From: Setophaga petechia
Taxonomy: Eukaryota; Chordata; Aves; Passeriformes; Parulidae
Length of the DNA: 64,000 nucleotides
Assembly (NCBI GenBank): GCA_024362935.1
Contig: JANCRA010000001.1
Coordinates: 52,797,501-52,861,500, forward strand
Direction: 5' to 3'
Position 1 is the first letter of the stretch. Each line of letters starts with the position of its first letter. Both the position numbers and the translations under genes were made by a program. Of this stretch, positions 10,560 through 23,264 are shown piece by piece. The notes beneath the pieces were generated by a model. It made no database searches, was not told where the DNA came from, and saw only the letters and a list, made by a program, of their open reading frames with translations.

Positions 10560-12280
10560 GTAAGCTGCTCCACTGACAATATGACTCTTTAAATCAGCTT
10601 TGTGTCTGCACACCAGGAATGTTTTCCTATGTTTTGGATTATGAATTAAAAGATATTATCACTTACATACAGAGAAGCCTGAAGTATCAACTGTGGCTTG
10701 TTTCTCCACCCACCCTTGGTGCAAGATGTGTGTGCTTGAGCAAGGACTTGTTTGTGTGTAACAAGGAAATAGGGTGTCCATAAACAGTCCATAAACTGGG
10801 ACTGCATTTTCAGATATTTTTCTGATTATGTAAATTGGGCACACATTGAAATCTGATAAAACTCATCATTGTCAGTTATTATGGATGGCTATGAATAGTC
10901 CCTTTATCATGCTGTGCCGTGTTTTGTCCTCCACTATAGTAAAGGTAACAATGCTTGCCTAAAAAGGGCCATTGGTTTATTATTTTTTGCAGCTCCTTGA
11001 ATGGAAATCAGCATTATTTGTAATTTTACACAGTCTAAATTATAAAACTTACAGGTTGCTGGGAGACTTGCCCTTTTATTTAGAATAACACTTTTGTGTT
11101 GAACTTATTGCTTATGCTTCATTTTGCTCCCCATCCCTAGATTAATTTTACTTAAAAAAAAAAAAATTAAAAAAGCCAAGGAAAACCAAAGAAGCCACAC
11201 AATAACTTTCTGCTGTACTCTAGCTGTTAATTTTTTACCTTAGTCTTTGAAGTAAAACTGCACACATGTTTTTTTAGATTATTTTTACATATAAGCAGCT
11301 TCATAAACTTTCCCAGTACTTATTTCTCAGGCACAGCTTCTGGGTTAGCCAAACTCAAGTTCAACATTTATTTCTCCCAGCCAGTTACGGTAAGAACCAT
11401 TGGTCTGGACATCTGCTCCAGCTGAAAGGTCCTCAATGGAGCCTAAGCAAAAGAAAATAAGTTAGATGTCAAAACTACGTTTGTTATCCATAATTTTTAA
11501 GTGAAAGTTATATTCAATGTCTCTCTTTTTTTTTTGTGGTATTTTTTTTACACCTATTCCTGATTCACACATTCACATGACCACGTTTTCATTGCAGACG
11601 GTTGAAAGAATATTTTTTAAGATATCCATCTGGCTGGGCAGGAAAGTTCTAGGTAACTAATTTCTCAGGAGGTAATCTGTTGAAAACAGGCATTGTAGTT
11701 GAAACCTTACACTCAGATGTCATGGATGAAGCTCTGCCTTCCCTTGTAACAGAGCAGTAGCAATATATTTATTGATATAATACAGTGATTTAACAAAGTT
11801 CATGTGGCAGGGTTTTAACCAAGATCCAGTGGCAAGGTACACTAGATAATTTACTGCATATATAAAACTGCAAGGGTCACACCCCACTGAGTCATGAGTT
11901 TCAGAACTCCTTTGCTTTTTAAACTCCCATCTGAGGGGAATTTGGGTGCAGTTAGATTCAGAATTAGTCTGAGATTGGTCAAAAGTTTGTTTCTAAAGGA
12001 TTATATGTCTACAATCCACCCTTTATATCACTTATCTGAAATTTCAAAGTTTAACATTCTGTTATTCAAATCTGTTGCAAGGAATTGTACTGCATCAAGG
12101 AGTAATTTTGAGAGGCTTCCCCAGTCAAGGGGAGATCCTGGTGTACATGGAGTGTTCTCCTGCAGTGCTGGAGAGTTCACCAGGCTGTGTCCTGGTTATG
12201 GAGTAAGATAACTGACTTACAGTCATCTTTAGATACCAGCTGCACATTGGATTCTTGCATGTTTAAGCTCGAGAGACTTG
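10560..12280. other. Unannotated unique sequence with an A13 run
   Basis: A pure run of 13 A lies at 11154-11166 and a T9 run near 11527. There is no sign of a processed pseudogene next to the A run. A 105-codon plus-strand open frame at 11894-12211 has no family resemblance and no splice context. Confidence 0.5.
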
Positions 12281-12283
12281 GAG

Positions 12284-12301
12284 AGGTCTCTGGGGAGACC
12301 T
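12284..12301. repeat. Perfect 7-bp hairpin, 4-nt loop
   Basis: aggtctc (12284-12290) pairs with gagacct (12295-12301) around tggg. A second partner, gagagac at 12271-12277, can also pair with the gtctc portion. Confidence 0.7.
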
Positions 12302-12304
12302 TGT

Positions 12305-13400
12305 GACCTTTCCAGGCTCAAAGGGAGCCTATAAGAAGGATGAGGACAAACATTTTAAAACAAATAAAATTGCTTGTAATAGCTATGATTAAAGCAGGGA
12401 AAACACAAGGGAAAAGCCAGCTTTGACCAGTCATCAAAAAATTCCTGCAATACATGACAGGGACATCGCATTTTTCAAAGCACTTCTTCTGTGCAAGTTC
12501 AGCAATAAACAGTGTGCTGGATCTGTAACTGATGTGCACTGAGTTATTTCTATTGAAGTCAAAGATTTACAGAGCTGAGGATATAAGCCAGTATTCTAAT
12601 AGTACAGCTATTTGAGACTTGGCATGCTAAAAAGGTACCATCTTAAATGAAGTGTGTCTATAGGAGAGTTAATATTTAAAATATGGAAACATTTGCTTGT
12701 CGTCTCACATTTTGAGATCTGGCTACAGGGGAAATTGTTCTCCTATTTATAAAATGGTGATTACTTAAGTAATGGTTTAATTTGGCAGATCCCTCCCAAA
12801 CTCCAATCCTGAGGATTGTAGCTTCAGAGGGCAGTTTGGGATAATTTGATTTAGTGGGGATGGTTGGCTGCCTTGCATTTCCCCCATAATAAAACAGGGG
12901 ATTGCTTGCTGAGCTACTTTATCTTAAGAAGAATGAAATTGTCTGTGTTTTGGCCAGAACAGGTCAGCAGACGCTTTCCCTCCTTCTTTCTCATATGTTG
13001 ATTAAACCTTATGTGCCATTGGCAGAGAGGAATTCTGGGCTGCCTTGAAGGGGCATCTGTGGTGTGCTCCTTTTACCAAATGCATCAGAGATCAAAAACC
13101 TGCCTGCTCCAGCAGACAAAAATGCAAGTATTTTATTTCAGCCTGTGTCTTCAGCCTCTAAACTGCTGCAGAACAGGCACCAGTAAGGCAAGGACAATGA
13201 GGGGCACAGTGCTGCCATGTGCTGCAGCATCTTCCCTCAAAGGGACTTCTCAGGATGTGTGGGAGAACAGTTCTGAAAATGTTCTTGCCACTGCTTGAGT
13301 GTTCTACTTCTCCAGGCTGGGCATTGCCATCCTGTTGCTGAGTAGCACTCTTCAAGGAGTGATTACTTCATTTGAACCAGTCGTCTTGCTCAGTCACAGA
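12305..13400. other. Unannotated unique sequence
   Basis: No gene or repeat is recognised. The 95-codon open frame at 13011-13298 has no supporting feature. Confidence 0.5.
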
Positions 13401-13403
13401 ACT

Positions 13404-13449
13404 TAAAAAATTAATTAATTAAAAGCAGCAATTTAATTTAATTTTTTTT
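13404..13449. repeat. AT-rich imperfect inverted repeat
   Basis: aaaaaattaattaatt (from 13405) and the reverse-complementary aatttaatttaatttttt (from 13430) flank the short spacer aaaagcagc. The arms differ only by single-base insertions. Confidence 0.75.
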
Positions 13450-13650
13450 CTTCTGTTGCACCCTTGAGATCTAAGTCTGCTCGGGGTTCTTTTAAGAACT
13501 TCCTCTGGAAATAAAATCTGGGATTTTCTTCCTTTGCATGGCTATGGGCTTGCCATAGTCTAAATGAAAGTACAATGTTGAGAGAGACTGGTGTCATAAA
13601 GCTCCAGGGTAGCCTGCTGAAGCTGATACTGAGAATGCAATAATTTTATA

Positions 13651-13715
13651 AATCATAGAATATCTCAAGTTAGAAGTTACCAGTAAGGATCTTTGAGTTC
13701 ATGTCCCAAATAAAA
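13651..13715 (-). mobile_element. CR1 LINE 3' end fragment
   Basis: The plus strand reads aatcatagaatatctcaagt, then tagaagttacc, agtaaggatct and ttgagtt. This matches the reverse complement of an avian CR1 3' end (ATCATAGAATATCccgAGTTgGAAGggACCca...AAGGATCa). The octamer-type end is at the low coordinate, so the element's sense strand is minus. It is truncated and loses similarity after about 65 bases. Confidence 0.7.
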
Positions 13716-13719
13716 CTTG

Positions 13720-16055
13720 TATTTCCTGGGCAGCTTTCTACGGCAAGACCTTCTGTGAAGGGACTAGCTGAGAAAACAGCGCCAGACTGTCTTTGAAGCT
13801 GCTTTATCTCCTCAGTCTGGTCTCAGGAATTCATAAGTTGACCCCTGTGCCCCACAGATACAGTACTTTCCTATTTCCTATAGATTTATTGTTTTGTCTT
13901 TGTTTAACACGAAATATATGTCATTGCCAGGTTTCTATTTGTATATAAAATATGGCAGTTTATCTCATGCCATAGTTTGCTCTCCTCTGTTGTATATCCA
14001 TTCTAAAGAGTGTAAACAAATCCATATTTCTTAATTTGCCTGCTCCTGCTACTTAGGAAAAACCCAAACAAACAAAAGTAACATATTTAACCTACTTTTT
14101 AATGCCATGTTTTGAAAGGGGAGTATTCTGATTCATAAGAGATTAATTATTGTTTTCTGAGTTAAAAAAAGGGCAATCCTTTTCTGGGTAGATGCTTCTC
14201 CTATTTTATATAGGACATTTACACTGTATTCACAAGGAAGAATTAATAAATTTCACTTTTTTTTCACTGACAATGCACAGAGGAGTAGATGAAAGGGTGC
14301 AGAGGTGAAGGGACAGACTCATGGATCTTAAAAATTTTAGTTGCCAGCCATTCTCCTGATCTAAAAATCCTGATTATATAAGTTCAGGATGGTATAAGAA
14401 TTTACTCAGGGAAGTTTTTCATTCTTTTTATCACACAGGCCCCAACACTTCTTGAAGCTGTTGAGTGTCTCTTTAGTTGGACATCCCAAATTTTAAAGTA
14501 CTGGATTGAAAGTTTTCTAAAGATTTCTTTGCCTGTTGTGATGTTTTACTTGTTCTCTACCAAAGGTGATGGATCAGATAGAAATAATATACAAAAGTGC
14601 TGATGGAGGAGCTTCATATGAGGAACTGAGGGAAATGCTCAAGAATTAGAGTACCTGTAGATTGAAATAAAATAGATTGAAGATTTTCAATGGCACTGAA
14701 AGTTCATTCATTTTCTAATTGGGGGAAATGTAGGTTAACAAAAATAATAGAAGCAGAAATTTGTTTCATAGTGTGAAGCACCAACGAGATGGTAAATAAA
14801 GAGAAATTGCTATCCTAAACTCACATGTTTGAACTCAAGTTTTTCAACTAAAATGACAATCATAAACATTATGATAACTTTTTTTGGGTCAAAATTTTTT
14901 TGATATTCTGTAGATTTCATTAGGTAAAAGTTCTATTTCTTTTAAGTCTATTCTCTCTCATACTTTGAGCTTTTACACTTCTTTTAGATGCAAATATTTG
15001 CTTTGGGGAGGAGGTTTTTTGATGTCTTTTATTTTAAAAAAATTTGCTTTGTTTGTTCTTGGTTACTGCTGCTACTTCATATTATCTGGTGAATTTTTGC
15101 AATGTCTGAGAATGCATGCTGGTAGAAGTAGCAAGTAGTTTTTTAATTAATCCCAAAGTCTTCTCACTCAGTATGCAGTCACTGCAGTTCCATCTCTCCA
15201 GATATTTTTCCAATTTAACATGTTTTTGACATGAAATTTTCTTAGTAAACAAAGTTTCTTCCACCATTATGAATTATTCTGCAAATTGACAACCAGCAAA
15301 GAAGGCATCTCCTTCATTTTGCTATGCCATTGGATTCTTCAACTTTTAAGTTAATTATAAAATAAACTGCAAAGATGTGGCTCTGAAAAGTACTGATTTA
15401 GGTTGGGAAAATTCTGTCTTAGGATGTAAAGATTATTTGTTTACATCTTTTGTTGTTATCTGTTAAATCTTTATAGACCTCAAAAAGCATTGAAAAAAAG
15501 CTCAAAAAGCAAATAACATTCAGAAACTTAAAATCAATGTTTTATTCTGCTCCGTGAACCTGGGGCTATTTCTGTATTTTACAATGAATGATTGTTTAGT
15601 GAAAAGATCCCCTGAGCAAGGACTCTGAATGTGACTCTTTCAATTTTTCCCAGCTCCCTGGGTGTCTAGCTACTAAATTCAAGGTTTGGTCTCCAATAAA
15701 CTAATTTTTTTAACCTTTTTTAAATTCTTTCTATGGTTAAGTTGTTTTGATTCCCTTCCCATAAAAGCAAAAAAAACCCACCCAAAACCACCTCCTTTCG
15801 ATTAGCTTGAACTCTGAAAAAACACTTCTCTTTTTTATTGCAACAAAGAGAATTTACTGCTCTTTGTTTGACAACCTAGAAGTCTCTGACTGGAGAGAGG
15901 ATTTGCCAGAGAAACAAAAACATACAGAAATTATTTGCATAGTCATGCCTTGGGAGCGTGGCCCATGAGGTAGCACTGTTTGAATTAAGCCCCACTAGGT
16001 GTGAAATCTCTGTTGCTAAACTGCTTGTTATTCCTCTGCAGCAAACATCACCATT
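13720..16055. other. Unannotated unique sequence
   Basis: No gene is seen over this 2.3 kb. T-rich and A-rich short runs occur (14256-14267, 14880-14900, 15769-15778). Open frames stay at or below about 61 codons on both strands. Confidence 0.5.
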
Positions 16056-16059
16056 CAGC

Positions 16060-16150
16060 ATCTCAGTCTCCTCATCTGTAAAATAGAGTACTGGTATTTA
16101 TAAAGTAATTTGAGTACTCTCAGTGAAAAAATGCAGATGCACTTAAGCAG
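16060..16150 (-). mobile_element. MIR-like SINE fragment
   Basis: The plus strand carries catctcagtctcctcatctg followed by taaaata, g, agtactggtattta. This is the reverse complement of the MIR core (cctcagtttcctcatctgtaaaatgg...). The first 40 bases are a close match; the remainder is uncertain. This is an old, immobile remnant. Confidence 0.6.
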
Positions 16151-16154
16151 CAAA

Positions 16155-16655
16155 TAGTATAAGAATACCTTCCTGTAATTTCATGCTTCATTGGGTTCAG
16201 CTTTATACCAACATCCAACTAGAATATTCATTTCAAAATGAAAGATTAAATCTAATGGTTCTGGTTATGAAAATATCTTGCTCCCATAAAGCAGTGTCTT
16301 TCTGTGCATGTGTTTGCTTCCAGAAATGTTTCCATCAGTGTGTTGTGAGATTTTACTTCTCTGTTGTTCTGTTACCCAGGCAATGATCAGTGTGTCCTAA
16401 TGCTTCACCAAGTTATTTTGAATGAAATCTTTCTTTATAACAGGAGCCCTGTGTCATGAGAAAGGGAAGACTTCCTCAAAACCTCTGTGTTTGATGCTCT
16501 ATCAGTGCCTCAGGAAAGCTGAGACCCCTGTGCCCAACCACTCTGTCAGTGTCCCCTCATGGGGACTCTGCACAGAGCAGCCCAGAGATGTAAAATCCTC
16601 TCCCTTGGCTCTCAGATGATAAAACAAATCACATGCCACTGAAGATATCTTTGGG
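16155..16655. other. Unannotated unique sequence
   Basis: No feature is recognised between the MIR fragment and the LTR. Two 65-67 codon plus-strand open frames have no support. Confidence 0.5.
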
Positions 16656-16657
16656 AT

Positions 16658-17472
16658 TGTCCTGGTTTAGGGGAAATTTGGGAGAAAACCTCCAAAAGGG
16701 GACCCTCTAGAAAGCAAACCACATGGCCCCTCTCCCCAACTGGTTCTGGAAGGATTCCTCGGAGAGAAGTGGAAAGAAACTGTTTATTTAACAGGCAAAG
16801 CACCCCACAGCACCCAAAATGAACAATACCAGATGACAAAACTCTTTCACTGCTCTGAAAAAGATGACAAATTCAGAAAGTCTCTCTCAGGGGTGGTCGC
16901 TCTGTTCTCAGTCCCTCCAGCGCTGGGGCAGCTGCTGCAGCCACAAGGTGCAAACTCTTGGTGTTCCCACGTCCCAGTCCAGAGCAGGTTCGAGTAGGTC
17001 CAAAAAAGAAAAGGAGAAACAGTCCAGGGAAAAATTCAGACTGCTTAGCTAAACTAACTAATGAGCAGAAGGAAAAAGCAAGAGCAAAGCAAAAAGCCAA
17101 GCAAAGGTACTGCCACGTCTATGTGTCCCGCCAGCTGTGGGGGAGCAGACTGATAACAAAACTGAAACAAAACATTCGCTCTTCAGAGCCAGTCTTGAAG
17201 GCACAGAACATAATATCCAGCATAAACAGAACACACATATGGGCATACAAGCATCAAAACATCACCCTAGGACAGGGATGCAGGTGTGAGTTAGTTAAGA
17301 CAATGACAACGCAATGAACAAAGTTCACCTGAGGAGAGTGATTTCACCACAGTTGCTGGTTCAGCAGCAGGACATCTCCTCTCTCCCTTGGTTGGCAGCT
17401 GCTATGTGGTTTATCATCTGACTGGGAACATCAAGTTCCCATTCCTGCAGATATTGAAACAGAACCTGGACA
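16658..17472 (-). mobile_element. Solo ERV LTR with both termini
   Basis: The element begins tgtcctggtt (16658) and ends aacctggaca (17463-17472), an imperfect inverted terminal repeat with the TG...CA ends of retroviral LTRs, giving about 815 bp. A canonical AATAAA lies on the minus strand at 16788-16783, so sense is minus, and 16783-16658 would be the short region downstream of the poly(A) signal. The sequence is GC-richer than its flanks. It closely resembles a widespread passerine LTR family from memory. No obvious target-site duplication is seen (gggat against cggtg), so either the duplication has decayed or a boundary is off. No internal retroviral genes flank it. The open frames inside it (for example 16958-17317) are not genes. 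Confidence 0.85.
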
Positions 17473-17474
17473 CG

Positions 17475-19375
17475 GTGTCCTCATTCTGCTCCACCCTTTC
17501 CTTCATCTCCCTTAGCATTTATTGTGTGGGGATTGTCACAGAGGTTTAGGGCATTGCATTTAGCCACTGCATTTCACCCTAGAATTCCCTTACTATTATC
17601 ACTTCTGTTGGAATGTAAATTTAACTTCCCAGTTTTCTCTAATTTTACCTCCTGTCATTTTCCTACACCCTCCTTGTGCCTGTTTGTTTATAAATTTAAA
17701 CAACACAAACCTTACTCAGTATAATAAAAACAGATTTTATTTACTGTCACATAAGTTACTGCAAGACAGGAGTGTTCATAATTTTTTAGCTTTTCTTTTT
17801 TTTTTTTTTCCTGGAGAGTAATGAAAGAAGTAATTATTTTATAAAGCAAATCACTGAAGGTAGATGGTAACAGCTCCCTACTGAGCAGTTCTGTCTTTAC
17901 ATTTGCCAGGTGAGTTCCTACAAATTCTAACTGAAGTACTGGAATGAAGCACTTTTCTGAAGCAATTTTATAACAGGAAGGCTCAGAACTAGTCACAGTG
18001 ATTTTTGGTACCTATTTGAACACGTACTGGGCATATCTATCACATATGACATTGCTGTGTCTTCTGCTAGAGACAAAAAGGGAGCAGCCTTCAACAGCAG
18101 CTACATGGTGGGGTTAAAGGGCCAACTTCTGTGGATTCATTGTTCTTTTTGCAGTGTTCCTCACAGGAATGAAAAAGATCCCAGTGTTCTCTGCAGAGGA
18201 TAACTCCCCCTTAGGATGTTAAGTAGTTTTATGCAACCCAGTGAAATTTTTACTGCTGAATATTCAGTAAGTTATTTACAACCAATGGGACACTTCAAAC
18301 ACAGATTTTTCCAGAATAAATTCCTTTAAATGTCACCTGGTGGCTATGCCCATTAATGTTTTTCTTAAATAGAGATTGGTTTTATGCTGGACAAAGTGTA
18401 TATTACAGTTCTGCTGGGAGTGCAAAGGACAGGTCCCATGTATGATTTAGTTTTGCCTAAGCAGAATTTGTTAGAAGGAAAGCAAACAAAAAGACATAAA
18501 ATATGTGTCAGTTGTGCTAATGCAAAATTTTGGCAAATAGGGCATCAGGAGTATAATAATATTCATACCCTTATAGTTCTATTTTATTCTGGTTTATTGC
18601 ATAGGCTTTATTGTAATGATGTGCTGTTGGCATTACAGCATGTTTTCTTTTTATTTCTTCCATGTGATCTGAATATAGTGAAGAAGTGAAAACTGGTCTG
18701 CTTTTTCCCAAGTACTTTGTATATACTGTGGGAGGGAGTAGACAAGCCCAAAACCGAGATTAATTCTTTTATATTGAAACTTTCAGAAAATTATGCTGAT
18801 TTCTTTCCTTATAAATCTTTGCATCCAAATCCCCTCAATTAAGTGGATAGGAAATTACCCTAACATTTTAGTATGTTTAGTCTAAGCCAAAGTCATTGCT
18901 ACTGCTCCTTGTTTTGTAGGGAAAATCAAAGGGAAAGCAAGACAAAAGAAAACTATGTTGAATTTTAACACAGTGACTTGGAATCATTTTCCATCCTGCA
19001 TAAGATGTGCTGTCTGTAATTGGCCCAGATGGCACTGTCTCTATTAAGCAGCTTTTCATAAACTGATAACACAGTGGGCTACAAATTCCAGCTGTGCTGC
19101 TTTGATTGTGTTTACTGAACTGCTAGGGCCTGGTGCTACCAATATATTACATACAAGAACTGCTTTCTCACACTCTGTCCTGGTTTTCCAGTTTTGTTTC
19201 CCCAATATGTAAACAAGGTATTCGCCACGGTAAGGGGAATGTTTCATGTCTTCTTTCTCTCTGCAAGGATCTGGTCTCTGCATATTTTTTATCATTTTCT
19301 TCTATATTTTTCAGCAGCTATTTCTGTGACACCCTGTAGCTTTAATGCAATAATATTTGGTCAGTAATATGGTGA
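17475..19375. other. Unannotated unique sequence with a T14 run
   Basis: A pure T14 run lies at 17796-17809. At 17890-17915 the plus strand reads ttctgtctttacatttgcc, then ag, then gtgagt, a weaker acceptor/donor juxtaposition. Nothing else is recognised. The 101-codon open frame at 18384-18689 has no family resemblance. Confidence 0.5.
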
Positions 19376-19379
19376 CTTT

Positions 19380-20250
19380 ATTATAATGGCTGCACCCAGT
19401 GCCTCCCCTTTTTCATCTTCTGTGAGCTGCTGCTCCTATTTCAGAATCCCTTTGCTTCGTGTTTCTCTGAGCCCCTTTACATTGTGTTGGCTGAGCAAAT
19501 CAGTTCTCTAAAAGGCAGGCTGCTTGTGTGAAAATATGCTGCTCCTAGTTGTGATCTTTCTGTTAGAGCAGCACAGTTTTGCTAGGCTGGATGCATTTTC
19601 ATTGCTGTAACGATCCCTTATCCTTGTGTGACTTTGTGTCAGCTTGTGTGAGCATCTTTGTGCTCCTGTAGCCACACGGATGTGTGGAATGGGCTGCAGA
19701 GCTCTGACAGTCCCACTGTAGCCAAGGCAGCACAATTTGTGTTGGCAAGAAAGCTCTGGGGAGTTTAATTCTCACTTAAATGCAAATCTTCTCAGAGCTG
19801 ATAGTGCTGCTCTGTGGTAGCTGTGTTCATCTGCTCTGTCAGTGCTGAGGTGCAAACATTCTTTCCTGCCTTGTGCTTTTGTGTGGTGAAGTAATTGCTG
19901 CTCTGCCTTGGTGTTTTTACCCTTTCCACATCCCTTTACCAGCAGAACATGGGGGAGCAGCCAATCTGACTTGCTCATTCTTAGGCAGTTCATTATTTGT
20001 GGGTGGCTACGCAAGTACTTTAGGGAATGACATGCATGGTAAGCAGAGCCACTGTGGAATTTTTTAATGAGGAGGTCTTATGAGCTCTAATTCAGTATGA
20101 ATCACTTCTGCTTTGGATCCTGCACTGTGCTTTTGTGTGCCTGACACCTACCATGGAGCCCCAGCAGCATCCAAGAGCTCCAGCTGACTTCAAAGCTCTC
20201 TGCAGGGAGGCCTGGAAATACACGTAAGTCACTGCACTCAGGAAATTAAA
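19380..20250. other. GC-richer unique segment without recognised genes
   Basis: This stretch is visibly richer in G, C and repeated gctgctct/ctgctctg-type strings than its neighbours. No open frame above about 80 codons, no exon-like splice pair and no repeat family was recognised. It could be an undiagnosed old repeat or regulatory DNA. Confidence 0.3.
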
Positions 20251-20254
20251 ATCT

Positions 20255-23160
20255 TAGTTGACAAGATAGAGGAATGAAGGATGTTTGTTTCAATTTATGT
20301 ACTGAGGACTGATGTGTGAAGAGAAAAATACATCCAAAAATGACACTTAGGAGCACACGTTTTCTTCAGCACAGGCATAGATTGACTTCCAAAGTGGAGC
20401 TGGTCAGAAAAGGTCTACTGAAATAAATTGACCTAACATGATACAAAAGTTGTGAGTTCACTTTTATCTGGGTTAAACTGAAAATTTTTATGGCTGGATG
20501 TAGCTAGCACAGAAGAGGAGGGCAAAGGAAGGGAGGAAGCATTCCCTGCTGCTAGATAGGGAATGGCACCACCCTGGGAGACTTAGATAGCCCTGAGTAT
20601 GACACCATGAGATGTTGATTCCTATATTACCTTTATTTATATGCTCAGGTGGATGCTTAGGCACAAAAGTTGCTTTTTGGTGGGTGAAATATTTTTTTTA
20701 AATAAAACCTACTTCTGTTCTATTTCATCTGCTTTTACATGTTTTTGGATTTTGAAAAATAGCTTATGAAAAGATTAGGGAATGAAACTGAAAAATTAAT
20801 CTGCTTTCCAAAACAAGCTAAATTTGAAGAGTTAAGATTCTGTTTTACATGTAGAATTGACATTCTGTTCCGTAAAAAGTATCCAGTTTTTATTTTGAAA
20901 TGGAATAATATTTTTCTTCAGAGAATTCATATCAAGTGCAGATTATCTTATTATCTCTGATGCAGATCCTTAGAGCATAATTTCTGAATTTTTGCTATAC
21001 TTCCATTTTGACTTAGCTGCAGACTCCTGAAGATATGTCAGTCAGTGAACTTTGATAGTCGGACGTGTTCCTGTGGATATTGGGAACTCTGGGATATATT
21101 GCTTGAAAAGTATTTGTTATTAACATTAGCATGTTCCATCAAGTCTTCAAGTGATAACTTGCTCTAGTAGACAAGCTTATAACTCCTCTTATAATCAATG
21201 TTTAGTTTAAGGTTATATTAATTAAGAAGTAAATTTCCTGGTGGTTATTTATGCTAAAATTTTTATATTTACAATCAAATAAAGAATTAAGTAGAGAAAG
21301 TGGTGAGAAGGTTCTGGCAGTGCCACCTTGAAATAAAGTTTCTCTTGATCCCTAATTTATGGAATGCTCATATATGTGCACTGTGTGTGCTCATATTGTA
21401 GTTTTGTGATAGGTGTACCCTGTTACTCTGGGCAGTGTTCTTGTCACTGCTCTTATTAAGTATAAACTTCCTTATGGATATCTTGGAAAATGGAATCAGA
21501 CCTCAGTATTGTCACCTAGCCATATCTAATATTTCAATATTTATTGCCCATTTTGCAAATGTCTAAAACCAGGTTATAAGTGTTCTACAAGCAGGGTGGT
21601 TCTTACTCAGGGAGTAATGTGGTCTTGTCTAATGTAAGAAAAGCTCTGGGTACTCTTCACTGGTGTTCAAAGTCCAGTCCTCTTCATCACTGCTGTGAAA
21701 ACCAACAGAATGTTTAGTGAAGATTAGAAAAGGTATAATGATTTCTCTGTGTGTCTATACACTGCTCTGTGAAGTATAAACCCTGGATACTTCATAGCGA
21801 TTTAGACTTTTTATACTTTTTGGTACCATTCTTTCACAGTCTTTGCATAGCAAGCTGTTTTTAGGAGCTAAAGTTCACAGTCAGGTTCCTTGGAAAACTT
21901 CCTTAAGTATCAAATGTGTCATAATTCCCAAGCCTGGAGCATGTATAACAGTCTTGGGTTTTAGTTCCAGCAGTTGGCCTGCAAGAAGATAGAGGAAAGA
22001 AAACATTTTTAGAAGTGGAGTGGTACTGTTGCCACGTACTGTCATTTGCAGTTATGTTGCTTCATATTTGTAAAATATTTTTAACTAGAATCTGCACTAA
22101 TTTATTTTATAATCTAGATGGTTCAGGGAAAAAATCAAGTTCAGGATAGTAAGGTTGTTGCAGTTGTTGGGATGTGGGACTACAAGCAAGATGAAGCTCT
22201 GTTAGAAGAGCAGTATTTGATATGATTGCAGGGAAAGCAGACAGGCTTTTGAGCACAAAAATCTTTTTAGACAAGGAAGAGAAAAGCAAAAGTTCAAACA
22301 AATTATGATTGGAATCATTGCTGTGATTTTACAGTTCAGTTTTTCCTGACCTTTTCTTAGTAAGCAGTGGTTGGGTTTGCTTCCTTTTTCAGGTTATCAA
22401 ATGATTTGGCATGTTTTCTCCTATTTTAATGCTACCATAGCATTTGGTAGCATCCATTCCTTTGTCCAGAAGGATCTTGGTCTTTCAGTAATCTATCTGG
22501 ACTAAAGCTGAGTGTTTGGTGTCTTATTCCAGAACTGCAAGTTTAAAATGGCAGTGTTATCATTTCACTAAATCCCCAATAGTCTAAAGATATAAATCAG
22601 GAAAACTGGGGAAAACTTTGAAAAGCCAATTTTAGAATATGAATTCATAACAAAGATACTAGAACTGTGAACAAGACAGAGATTCTGGTTTTATTGCTCA
22701 CAGAAATTTTCGTGCTGGTTCCCTTCTTTTGCACAGATGCCAACAGCTTCCCCTCCTCTCTATTGACAGAGGTCTCTCCCTCTCTTGTGGTCCAACTGAT
22801 TTATGTAATTAGATCATATTAAGAGTTATAATCATTAACCTGCAGTTAAGGTGGATTGTTCTATTCTTTCTATGAATTTATGAGAGAACACTAATTGCAA
22901 AATTTTGTCTGGTTTTGGTTGCTGTATCAGCTGGCCTAACGCAAGATAATTACATTTGAGTTTTGCCTGTGCTATTTAAAATCTGTAGCATAATATGAAG
23001 TATTTTAAATATTTTATGATCAGTTTTCTAGGCAACAAAATTTTCTCAAATTGAAGTGGTATGGTACAGAACATGATTATATATTAATATACAAAACTTT
23101 TATTTATCCATATTAGATGATTTTTTAAGCCATCTTGTGATATTTTAAGTTTGCTGTTTA
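20255..23160. other. Unannotated unique sequence
   Basis: No gene, RNA or repeat family is recognised in this 2.9 kb. Open frames are 64 codons or fewer. Confidence 0.5.
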
Positions 23161-23162
23161 CA

Positions 23163-23260
23163 GAGTCATAGAATCATTAGGGTTGGAAGGCACCTCTGGA
23201 AATCATCTTATCCAACCCCTTGCCAAGGCAGACTCACCTGATGTAGGTGACACAGGAACA
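23163..23260 (-). mobile_element. CR1 LINE 3' end fragment
   Basis: The plus strand starts gagtcatagaatcat, then ggttggaaggcacctctgg, aaatcatct, tccaacccc, gccaaggcag, ttcacct-like ctcacctg and cacaggaac. This is the reverse complement of a classical avian CR1 3' end. The octamer end is at the low coordinate, so sense is minus. The copy is cut off after about 100 bases, as expected for 5'-truncated CR1 insertions. Confidence 0.9.
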
Positions 23261-23264
23261 ACTA

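Noticed and set aside
16958..17317. 119-codon basic open frame
   Set aside because: It lies wholly inside the solo LTR, antisense to it, and LTRs of this kind do not encode proteins there.
23231..23240. Minus-strand CAG|GTGAGT donor consensus
   Set aside because: It falls inside a CR1 fragment and is part of that repeat's sequence.
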